NCBI GenBank assembly: GCA_973895155.1 | Contig: OZ316899.1 | Span: 13,330,001 to 13,394,000, forward strand | Source of the DNA: Marsupella aquatica | Taxonomy: Eukaryota; Marchantiophyta | Direction of reading: 5' to 3' | Length of the DNA: 64,000 nucleotides | Shown here: in pieces, positions 21,543 to 31,120 of the stretch | How the letters are laid out: each line of letters opens with the position of its first letter | Numbering within the stretch: position 1 is the stretch's first letter | Notes under the pieces: generated by a model | What the model saw: the letters and a program-made list of their open reading frames with translations, nothing else | The model's database searches: none | What the model was told of the DNA's origin: nothing | Made by a program: the position numbers and the translations under genes

Positions 21543-24500
21543 TCAGATTTCCTCCAAGTCTGAGTCAAAACTCGAGCCATGCACCTGGACCACTTCCTCC
21601 TCAAGAAACTCAAACCCAAAGCCTTCAGACTCGGCCTTAGGCACTCCACTTTCCAGAAACCCGAAATCCAACTCATCCGAATCGGAACCAGTCAAGCCAC
21701 TTCCGAAACTCAAGTCCATCGGATGCGCCTGGACCAGCGCCTCGTCTTCAAACTCACTCAAGTCGGAACTTGAGTCCATTCCCTTCTCGGTCCTCCTCTT
21801 GAAGATCTTCACCCTTTTCCCTGCGTAAGGTACTTGGTGAACCGTCCCATCCAACTCCCGAATAGTGTAGGTCGCATTCGCATGAACAGCAACCACCACA
21901 TACGGACCTTGCCACCTCCGAGAAAACTTGTTTCGGCTCATGTGTTGCTCGTCCAACTTACTTTCGTAAACCAGAACCCAATCCCCTTCCTTCACCAAGA
22001 CAGGCCTCAACCGATGAGTCCTGTCGAACCTGCCCTTGTTCCTTAACCTTGCCATCTTCAATTGCTTCTGAGCCACCTCAATCTTCGCGGGTAACAAGTT
22101 GAAGTGTTTGATCCTTCGAGCCAGCAACTCCTCTCTCAAAACTTCATCTTTCCATCCAATCAGTCGCCAGCTGCAAACATCTTCCTCGAGTGGCATCATC
22201 GGCAAATGCCCAGTAAGTAGCTCAGCCGGAACGTATCCGGTCACTGAGCTACATGTCATCCGATCCGCTAGCAGAGCAAGTGGAAGGAGACTCGACCACC
22301 TGCCCAAGTCCCCATCACAAGCCTTAGCCAAAGCGCCCACAATCTGGATGTGCCCCCTTTCAGACTTCCGATTGCCTTCCGGATTATAACTCGAAGTCAG
22401 CTTCAGTTTGATGCGGTATTGGTCGAAAAACTCTTGCACTTCCTTGGAGCTGAGCTCCCCCCTATCAGCCCTGATCCTCGTAAAGCACCCATGCCTTGCA
22501 ATGATATCCTCAAGTATGAACTGGCAAACGGCAGCAATAGTGTTCGAAACCAACGCTCTCCCTTCCACATAAGAAGACAAGTCTTCTCTTGCCAAAACCA
22601 AGTATCTTGCCCCATTGCTCTCTCTCGGCATGTACACCACATCAACAGCCCATTGAAAGTGTAGAGCCACGGGGTAAGTCGGAACCAATCCATCCCTATG
22701 TCGGATCCTCGAGTAAAACTGGCAAATCTCGCAAGTCTCGACATAGTCTCGAACGGCCAAGTACAAACCTGGCCACCAGTACAGCTTCCGAACCCTCTCG
22801 TAAGTCGAATGCACCCCTTTGTGCCCAGCCATGTCAGCATCATGGCTCTCTTTGAGAATTCGGTCTTTCTCACCCTTAGTATCCACAACCCTCTGCAACA
22901 ACTGACTTGGGTCCTTATGCCTTCGCCACAAATAACCCTCCCTCAATAGGAACTTGTAAGATCTCTTCCGGATCTTGACGAACTCCTGGTAACTCCACTC
23001 CGGTTGCTTCTCCAAAGTGCTAATGTAACGCCTGATATCCAGCAACTCTCCTGAGTAGAGTTCCTCCTTGAACTCTAGACTTCCAACACTTTTGGTTCTG
23101 GTCACCTCGCCAACTCTCGTTGCTACCTCATTTCCGAATCTCGCCCTCGACAGCATGTCGGCAACCGGATTATCCTTTCCCACAATGTGACTTAGCTCAG
23201 GGTTGAACATCCGAATGAAAGCGATCCACCTGAGCATCGCTATGTCAAGCGTGTCACAATTTGCGATCATCCCCAACAGCGATTGGCAATCAGTCTCAAC
23301 CACCACCGGTGCCCCAATCAAATAGTTCCTCTCCTGATGGAGTGCCACCTTGGCACCCCAAAGCTCTCTCTTAACTTGGGCATATCTCCTTTGCCTTTCC
23401 GTAAATTTTTTTGCCCCAAATCTGATCGCATACCTTTCTCCATTCTCGTCATCTTGCCCAACAGCCCACCCGGTTGCGAATGGACTCGCATCAACAGTCA
23501 TGATCAGTGGTCGCCCGCTCTCATAGTCCGCAGCTCGGAGAACTGGTGGGCTCATGAGAGCGCTCTTAAGCTTAGCCATTGCTTCACTATGCTCGGGTAG
23601 CCATCTCCACTTAACCTTTTTCCTCAACAGCTCATAGAGCGGGTCCGCCAGGTGCGAGAAGTGAGGGATCCAGATCTTGTAAAAGACACAAGCACCCATA
23701 AACCTTCGAACTTCCGGCACCGATTTGCAATCCTTCATCTCGCGAATAGCTCTCACCTTATCCATGTTCGGCTTCCTCCCATAAGATCCGCACATTTGCC
23801 CAACGACTTTCACCTCTTTCATCCCGAATTCAGACTTCTCCCCCGAAAGAGTGACTCCCACATCAATCAGCTTCTCGAGAACCGCCTTAACATCCGCAAT
23901 GTGATCCCACACAAAATGCCGGATCCCATCACTTCTCAAGGTCTCATCCCTCCCTTCAGCCAAGCACCCTTTTATTGGGACATCGTCAATAAATGGTCTC
24001 GCTTTTTCCGGAATGAACGGCTCCAAGATTTTGCTCATTGCATTTTGCATGTGTGCAACTGAGTTTGTCGCCCCTTGAGGAAGAGTGCACATCCTCAAGA
24101 GGCCCAACAGAGTCCTCATAGTCGTAATGTCTCGGCTCTCTTGCGCCAACTGGAACTGGTCGTAACCCAAAAACAAATCACCCATGGAGTAGATCGCCCT
24201 TCCAGCGAACTCCTCGGCAAACTCATCCACGAGTGGCCCAACTCTCACATTCCTGATGGTCACCTTGTTCGGAGGTTGCATATCCTGAATGAACCTCAAG
24301 CTTCCATTCTTCTTTCTCACCGTAAACCATCTGTTCGAGTAGGGAGCATCAGACCTCTCGAGAATCCTAGCACTCAGCTTCTCCTTAAGCAGTTCCACAA
24401 GCTTTGGAGCTAAAGCCCGCGGAACCAAAATCGGTTTCAGATCCCACGGAACATGAGGGATGGTAAAGATGACCATCGGTGTCACCTTACTCGGATCCGC

Positions 24501-24884
24501 ACAACCAATCTCCTCAATCGAAAATGAGAATGCCTTACCATGCTCCACTATCATTTTTCAAAATGCCACTTGCTCCACCTCCGTAAGTAACCCATCCGAA
24601 CCAATCTTTAGCTTTGCCAAACTCTCTTGAGTAAACTTATGCCCTATCCGATTAGTTGGCCTCAGCCTTGGTTCCAATCTCGCTCGATCCATAACCTCCA
24701 TCGCATCGTCCGGCAAAGGTATCGCCGCCGGCCTCACCTTCTTGTCGACCGTTTTGTATTTGGTACTCGAGTATACAAGCACGGCCATAGACGAGTACTG
24801 CCTTTCCAACTCTTTCTCCAGCTTGTCCATTCCCAAGTTAGACTCCACACATTCGAGTGGCTCTTCCTCTCCATTATCCATCAT
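21543..24884 (-). pseudogene. Gypsy pol: reverse transcriptase, RNase H, integrase; one in-frame stop
   Basis: The frame opens at 24884 and meets one TGA at 24555-24557, then runs 1003 residues to 21543. Counting from 24554: reverse transcriptase with D126 (MGDLFLGYDQF) and the catalytic FIDD at 188-191, RNase H (TVDASPFATGW, KRELWGAK, VETDCQSLL, DNPVADMLSR), the integrase HHCC zinc region (GHKGVHSTYERV to CEICQ), the catalytic core (WAVDVVYMP, RADRGELSS, NRKSERGH) and a GPY/F-like module (RRWQGPYVVVAV). There is no chromodomain. The C-terminal tail is acidic. FIDD replaces the usual YxDD. The TGA could be a former CGA or GGA, and the region would be active apart from it. Confidence 0.9.
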
Positions 24885-24936
24885 TTTTCCCCTTCACAAG
24901 GAGCTAAGGAACGAGCACTCCGCTGATCCACTCTTT

Positions 24937-27357
24937 TCAGCGAAGTGCCAAGTCGTTTTCTGGACCTGGACCGGAATTGACACTCTCAGTCCTCAACCCT
25001 TTCCTATTCCTCTCGTTTCCAGGTAAAACAGCCAGAAATTGAACCACCTCTTTCCCATCTTTGCTCCGAACCTTCACCATGAAGGTAGTATCATCCAGAA
25101 CCTTTGTCTCCATCCTCCATTCAGTGATGAACGGCATGCCCAGTATCACCGGAAATGACAAGTGCTCATGAACAAAAATGTTGCAAGCCTGCTTGACATT
25201 CCCAAACTTCACCATCACATTCGGACATCCGCCCCAAAGATAGTCCTTCATTGAACTGACCGAGTTCACACTCCAAAGCAACTCATTGTCCACTGGCCAA
25301 TTCCCTTTTTGAAACACCTTTGGATCCATCAAGTTGATCTCCGAGCCAATATCAATGAGCGCCCGCACCTTGCCTTCCATTCCTTCCAACTGGCACTCGC
25401 TCTCCGGACTTGCTCGAGCCCAGTATCCATCCCGGTAAGCATAACCGTTTCCCTTCATTGAGCCCATGACATGAATGGTCCTTGACTCCGCGGTAATGCT
25501 TTCCCGTTCTCCCCATTCGGTCGGGTCCCTGTTTGCCACAGACTCAGCTTCGCTTCCGGCTCCCATGAGCTCCTCCTCCGCATCGAAGAACTCATCGTCC
25601 AAGTTCATGAGCTCCTCTTCAAGGGACTTGACCCTCTTTGGTTTTCCCAAGTCTGACTCTTGGGGGACAGCAAGCTTACTACCTGAACCCATGGACACCC
25701 CAGCAGTGTAAGTTCGGAAACTCCCAATTTCCGTCTCGCCAGCCTCCCCCATCAAGGTGTGAGGGCCCTCCTTGTAAATCCGTTTCCTCTTGGATCTCTC
25801 CAAGATCGCTTCCTGGATCTCTCGCCTCATACTGCCAAAGAACTCAGCGTTGGTAAACCCTTGAGCCTGTTGGCTCCAGAACTTCTCAGCTACAACCTCC
25901 GGGTACATGGTCTGGTCCACGTCCCTGCCAAGCACCCAGCCCGGGTCCTTTCTGATCGGTTTCCCTTTCTCCGGCTCTTTCTCGCTCATTTCCTCTTCTT
26001 CGAACCTAACCCTCCTTTCCTTGTCTCGAGTGTCCCGCCTCTCTCGTTCCCCTGATTGAGACGGAGTGTCATCCTCGTCGGTTTTCTTCCTTTTTGACTC
26101 GACCGAGGCATCCCAACTAGCCCCAACCTCAACCGTTATCGCATTGATCAGCACCGGGTCACTCCATCCGGATCTCTCTCGCACCAGAACCGCCAAGCGC
26201 TTGTAAAACTTGTTCGTTTCCGTCACGGGGCCATCCAACTCCACATTGTAAACATTCGCTTCCAGGTGCTTCCCAGCTCGCTTCTCAGCCAAAGCCTTCA
26301 TGCCTCCCTTGTTGGAGTTGAATGGGATCGGCTCTTCAGTATTGGCAAACGATATCTTTTTCTGACCAACTTCATCGACGAACTTGATCAGCCCTTTATC
26401 CGCAGCTTCCCTCAGGTCCAGGCACTCCCGTTTGTCATGCTCTTTGTTGTCGCACCACATGCATGGCCAACTCTGCATCTCTCGCTTCCTCTCGAGAGCA
26501 CTCGCAACCCTCGGTTTCGGATTCTCGACCGCATGTGCCGCCAAGATCTTCAGGTTCTGCATCATTTCTGTGAGATCATCCACCGATGGTTTGATCTCAT
26601 CCTTCGCTGGTTCCCGCTTCCCTTTCCTCAATATCGGTTCCGACGGCCTTAGGTCAAGAGTGGTAGCCTCCTTTTCTAGCTCTCGCCGCCGGTGTCGATT
26701 GCTCACTTTCGACACCGCTTTCTCAACTTGGTTCCAGTCGTTAGACAAGGTAACTCTCGAAGGTTCCAGCAGCTCCATCGCGTTCTCAAGCTCTTCTCGA
26801 AGGTCCTCATCGGCTGCCCGCAAGAAGAGCGTCGAGTGCTGCAACTCGATGATTCCCACATCCCGCTTTGGTAACTGAGACACCCTTCTCTTGAACTCCC
26901 TTAGGAGCTCTTGCGGCCCCTTCAGCTTCTTGTTCCTGTCATTCACCCAATCCAAGAAGGTAGCCTGCGTGACCCAATCAGCATCCTCAGCTTGGAACTC
27001 CTCTTTCATCTTCTGGTCGAAATCATCCCAGCCCTCAGCTGACTCAACGATGGTTCGCACCGTCAAACTCAACTCCTTCTCAACCAGCACCATGAACTCT
27101 TTCACGGCTGTCCCTTCGTCCAACTTGTAGATAGCTGCCTCTGTCAGGTAAGACTTAAGGTAGCTTGTCACATTTCTCCCATCGAACTGCCCATTCTCCT
27201 TCAGAACCTCTTGGAGACATCGAGTAGTTCTATTCGCTTCTCTGTTTGCCCTTTCCGACTCAAGCTCTTCCTTCCTTATGGTTCTCATCATCGACATGAC
27301 GATGCTCGATATCCGATCGACTTCGTCATAGTCACCCATCTCATCCAATCGCCCCAA
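24937..27357 (-). CDS. Gypsy gag with protease domain, 806 residues, intact frame
   Basis: The ORF has a helical, charged gag region, a CCHC zinc knuckle (CMWCDNKEHDKREC, residues 299-312) for RNA binding, a long acidic and basic low-complexity middle, and a retropepsin-like segment RALIDIGSEINLMD with the catalytic Asp at 669, in a DIG rather than DTG/DSG setting. It ends at 24937, and pol begins 50 bases later in another frame, so pol expression would need frameshifting or reinitiation. It forms the virus-like particle core. The start at 27357 lies 24 bases inside the 5' LTR end and close to the primer site, so a later Met may be used. Confidence 0.88.
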   Translation of the reverse strand: MGRLDEMGDYDEVDRISSIVMSMMRTIRKEELESERANREANRTTRCLQEVLKENGQFDGRNVTSYLKSYLTEAAIYKLDEGTAVKEFMVLVEKELSLTVRTIVESAEGWDDFDQKMKEEFQAEDADWVTQATFLDWVNDRNKKLKGPQELLREFKRRVSQLPKRDVGIIELQHSTLFLRAADEDLREELENAMELLEPSRVTLSNDWNQVEKAVSKVSNRHRRRELEKEATTLDLRPSEPILRKGKREPAKDEIKPSVDDLTEMMQNLKILAAHAVENPKPRVASALERKREMQSWPCMWCDNKEHDKRECLDLREAADKGLIKFVDEVGQKKISFANTEEPIPFNSNKGGMKALAEKRAGKHLEANVYNVELDGPVTETNKFYKRLAVLVRERSGWSDPVLINAITVEVGASWDASVESKRKKTDEDDTPSQSGERERRDTRDKERRVRFEEEEMSEKEPEKGKPIRKDPGWVLGRDVDQTMYPEVVAEKFWSQQAQGFTNAEFFGSMRREIQEAILERSKRKRIYKEGPHTLMGEAGETEIGSFRTYTAGVSMGSGSKLAVPQESDLGKPKRVKSLEEELMNLDDEFFDAEEELMGAGSEAESVANRDPTEWGERESITAESRTIHVMGSMKGNGYAYRDGYWARASPESECQLEGMEGKVRALIDIGSEINLMDPKVFQKGNWPVDNELLWSVNSVSSMKDYLWGGCPNVMVKFGNVKQACNIFVHEHLSFPVILGMPFITEWRMETKVLDDTTFMVKVRSKDGKEVVQFLAVLPGNERNRKGLRTESVNSGPGPENDLALR

Positions 27358-27361
27358 GGAA

Positions 27362-27379
27362 TCCCCAGTATGGTCGCCA
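27362..27379 (-). promoter_or_regulatory. Gypsy primer-binding-site candidate
   Basis: One base inside the 5' LTR the minus strand reads TGGCGACCATACTGGGGA. The initial TGG fits a tRNA CCA end. The matching tRNA is not one I can name. Confidence 0.55.
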
Positions 27380-27380
27380 A

Positions 27381-28230
27381 TGTCGCATGGACTTTAAGTT
27401 AGGGGCTCCTCGGGCAAACTACACGCTTCTGGCTGCGATCAAGACAGGTGACAAGCACTTTTTGGAGCGAACTCTCACTCCTTTTAATTTTTTACTTTTC
27501 TCACAAAGGTTACAATAGGTGCCCTCGAGTAAGCTTGCCCGCAAGAGTCTGGTAGCTGGCCCTACGGCGGGCCGCTACCTCTAACTTGTTGGGTAGAACT
27601 CCTCGAGTGACTAACTACTCGAAATCTGACGGAAAAACTATCCTCCTTAGCTCACAAAACCAAAACTCGACTAGCTACTCCACTAGTCTAAAACAGCTCG
27701 CACGGAACTCGGGCCTGGACCAACGAGGCTCCAAACTCGAGAAATTCCCGCTTGGATCAACGAGACTCCAGACTCGAGAAACTCCCCGCCTGGATCAACG
27801 AGACTCCAAACTCGAGAAACTCCCCGCCTAGATCAAAAACTCCTTGCCTGGATCAAAAACTCACTCCGAACTCCAAAACCAACGCACCACAGCCGAGTCC
27901 CGCAGAACGGAGCGGAACTCACAGAACATAACTCAACCGACCTCAATAGACAACCGTCAACCTCAATGAGCCGAGGCTCAAGTCTTAAGTAGCATCAGAA
28001 ACCCAACCATCCAGCCTGAGCCAGCTGCCATCAGCGAGGCTCATCCAAACTCCAAGCCTGGTGACTCACCCAAACACCAAACCTGGTGACGACAAGTCAC
28101 CCAATCACCAAACCTCAATCCATCCAACCAAGCAACCCCTCCGAGTCAGCATGCATGCAACCAAACCGGGAGGCCTCGTCCATCACCCCCTATAAAAGCC
28201 ATTCCTGAGCCGAAATCATTCGGCACGACA
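27381..28230 (-). repeat. Gypsy 5' LTR
   Basis: 850 bp. It carries one extra 38-bp unit (about 27791-27828) relative to the 3' LTR. Near its outer edge the plus strand reads CCCCTATAAAAGCC; because the element is on the minus strand, this TATA-like string is not obviously its promoter. Confidence 0.9.
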
Positions 28231-28234
28231 CCGG

Positions 28235-30262
28235 CCAAGTCTCTGCCTCCACCTCCCAAGGATGAACCCACCATCGTCTTTTCGCTGCTGGCAAAGAACT
28301 CCTTGGTGACATGTTCAGCTTGCACAACAAATCCTTTGCTTCCTGCAAACCTTCCTTTAGAGCATCAACAACCAGCTCATTAGTCTGAACTGTAGAGTAA
28401 TCAAATAAATTTGGAGCTTGTTTTCCTTCTTCAAGAGGATGTAAAGTTGCCCAAACATGATCCTGTTTATCATGTGATCGACGTATCTTCAATCCCTTTG
28501 GTCCATACTCTAATCCAGCTAGTCAATTAAGTCCCACTGCACTGTCCAGTAGAGATCCAAAGTCATAATTTCTCTCATGGCCACTCATGCCACCTACCTT
28601 GCTGAAAAATATCTCACAATAATCTGATCCCAGCAAGTGAAATGGAACTTGCAGATATGGGAACTCGTCCCGAAAGGCACAGATTAACAATACTACAAAA
28701 TGACAAGACATGTTGATATCATGGAAAGCCTGCACAAAAATCATGTTCTTATTTGTGATAGATCCAGCATTCCTTGTCACAGAATGATCACCATACCTCA
28801 ACCATAGCCTCCACAATTGGAAGAACCAAGATACTTTGATGCCAAGACAACACGGGTTCTTAGGTCATGCTTAACAAAGAAGAAAATATCTATGTAGTCT
28901 GCACAAACCTCCAAGTATATCATGGTCCCAAAGCTTCTGTCATGACAAACATCTTGTCGCTCATACATATGCTGCAGGCAGGCCTGCACTCTCCTGGAAG
29001 CTATTCGTTGTGGGCCAGCCTAGTTTTGTCATCTTGTCCTATTCACATCATCCCAATGCAAACCATGCTCATGAATTGCATAATGGTTATAAACAGATGT
29101 GAAATATGACAAAGATGCATGCTGATCACCAAGAACTAACATAGCAGACACTCGGTCCAATGGGTTAATTGCCTTCTTGCCATTGTGAGGTGGGTCTTGG
29201 TCTCCAAAACCATATAGATCTCCATTCGGAAGTATGGACACTGAGTATTGCCACCCAACCCATCCCACACTGTACCTAGGAAAGGAACCATTCACAACAA
29301 TATAATCTTCCATCATCAATTTCTTGTGACAAGCATCACCATCACTAGCATGGCCCAACAAAGGACCAACACTATCTCTGCAATGTGTGTCCCACATGGA
29401 CTTTAGCTGCACCCAATGCTCTCTTACCCAGGTAGCTTTAAACTTGTTACATGTTGGTAGAACACACAATGCCAATTTAGGCATCTTTGCATGCAAAGGA
29501 TTGACAATGATTACTCTAGCATACATGCCTTTGGCATACTGCTCAAAAGTACTTACAATCTTGTCATACCCTTCAGTACCTGCTCCAACCAGTACTTCCA
29601 AGCCAAAAGAACATGTGTGCTCTTCTAAGGGGCCACAGAAACCAATGAGGGTGTCATATTTAGCTTCCCATCTGTCACACACAATACAATACTGACATTA
29701 GCTCATGACTTGCAGACTCACCCAACACATTCAAAAGAAGAAGCTAATTTACGGCAGAGACAAAAACACAAACTTGGGTCTTTCTTTTATCCTTGTTTCA
29801 TCCTCAACAAACATTACTGGTACATCTCCTGAAATTCCAAGTGACTGCTTTGATGCACATAGTACTCTGCACACCTCCTGGAATATCTCTTTGCGGATGC
29901 CAAGTCTAAAGGGTGGTAGTTTTTCTCTGTCACGTTTCAAGGTCTTCAGACTTGGACCACCTAGGTTTGCCTGGAAACAATGGGCCATTTGTCTACCTCC
30001 AAACTGGAACATGGCTTGGGAAAAGGCCTTGGTTCTCTTACTATAACGATAACCCTTAGCAACTCTCTGCAAGTTCTTGGCTACATCTGTCAAGAAATCC
30101 CACAACCCTTCCTTGCCACCAAAAGCACCACACTTATGTCCATTCACTATATTCCTCAAAAAAAGTCTTAAATCTTTCCTATCATGGGCTACTCCTAATA
30201 AATCTTCTAGCTTCTTTCACCTAACACTCAGGGCACAAATTTTTTGAGCCTGTTGTGCCAAC
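28235..30262 (-). pseudogene. Gene X, central conserved segment
   Basis: Reading leftward from the CACTA junction: a coiled coil (WLLAQQAQKI, KKLEDLLGVAHDRKDL), a block with VNGHKCGAFGGKEGLW and FGGRQMAHCFQANLGGP, VPVMFVEDETRIKERPK, a 102-bp intron (29672-29773, GT-AG) that joins in frame to WEAKYDTLIGFCGP, then ARVIIVNPLHAKMPKLALCV, GPLLGHASDGDACHKKLM and HNGKKAINPLDRVSAML. The 3' part has INMSCHFVVLLICAFRDEF and LGSDYCEIFFSKVGG. Stops at about 30218, 29027, 28525 and a frameshift near 28810 break it. From memory, similar uncharacterised, repeat-like proteins occur in invertebrates and algae; I cannot verify this here. A transposase role is inferred. Confidence 0.65.
29672..29773 (-). other. 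Intron of gene X
   Basis: On the minus strand the donor is CCAA before GTTTGTG and the acceptor GTGTGACAG before ATGGGAAGC. Removing it joins ERPK to WEAKYDT in frame. Confidence 0.65.
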
Positions 30263-30265
30263 AGC

Positions 30266-30580
30266 CACTAGAAGAATCCGAGGTGAACTGAGACCGCAAT
30301 ATATGACTCATTTTGGCTCATGTGACTTCATTGTGACTCAACGTGACTTGACCCACGCTGTGACCCTTGGAGTTGCAAAAGTTGAGACCAAAAAATGGAA
30401 GTCACTATTGATACTGGGCTTTGCAACTTGCTTGATACCCATTTGTGACTGATCTGTGACTTTATTGTGGAGTCTAGCCTTGTTTCGACGTGACTGCAAT
30501 ATGACTTCAGCGAGTCACATCGTAAGTCACATACATGACTTACCCGCATTCAACAACGACTAGCGTGTGACTATTTAGTG
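30266..30580. repeat. CACTA left terminus and subterminal repeats
   Basis: Terminal CACTAGAAGAA followed by repeated GTGACT(T/C) hexamers on the plus strand at about 30325-30580 and inverted AGTCAC at about 30515 and 30530. The stretch 30581-31120 is AT-rich with no gene. Confidence 0.8.
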
Positions 30581-31120
30581 TCACAGGAGAGACCAATGGA
30601 GACCCTGGCCCGCGTCACACAACAGAACCATTTGGGACTCTATATACTCATGTTTATAACTAATAAGGTTCACATGCAAGTTATAACCATGACTAATGAA
30701 CACAGAGGGACAGTTCATAAGGAGAGAGAGCACTCGACATTACAATACATAGAAACCTGATGTTCTAACTTTAGAAATATAACACATTGAATACAAGAAA
30801 TGAACATAGCATGAATGACATCCACATGAAACAAAGCATCATATAAGCAGATCCTACATAAAACATTCATAAGAATTAAACACAATCACAATCTTGCTAA
30901 AAAATGAAGATCATTTGAATTCCAATGGAATAGTTTACAATGTGATCAATGTAATTTAGACAAAACAGGAACTCATAATTGATGACTGTAGGATGAGATA
31001 ACTGAAAGCACATGCATGATACTATGAATCTCCAAGAGGACATGATTCTTGTACTGCTTCTTGACATCTAAAATCTACATAACATGACTCACACTACAAA
31101 CAAATAATGGCATGACATTG

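Larger units (their letters stand above)
20686..28230 (-). mobile_element. Ty3/gypsy retrotransposon inserted in gene X
   Basis: A 7545-bp minus-strand element flanked by CCGG (20682-20685 and 28231-28234). LTRs are 20686-21497 (3', 812 bp) and 27381-28230 (5', 850 bp), both with TGTCG/CGACA-type ends, though the inner start of the 3' LTR is mutated. The length difference is one 38-bp internal unit. The minus strand shows a PBS-like TGGCGACCATACTGGGG at 27379-27362 and a purine tract GGGGGAGGA next to the 3' LTR. Coding order is gag, protease, reverse transcriptase, RNase H, integrase, which defines Ty3/gypsy. It is relatively young: the gag frame is intact and pol has one stop. Confidence 0.92.

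Noticed and set aside
21579-27402. Plus-strand ORFs across the gypsy element
   Set aside because: They are antisense shadows of gag and pol.
28798-29101. Separate gene start near 28989
   Set aside because: The frame is continuous with the upstream gene X exon through two stops, and the displayed Met is a GTG codon.
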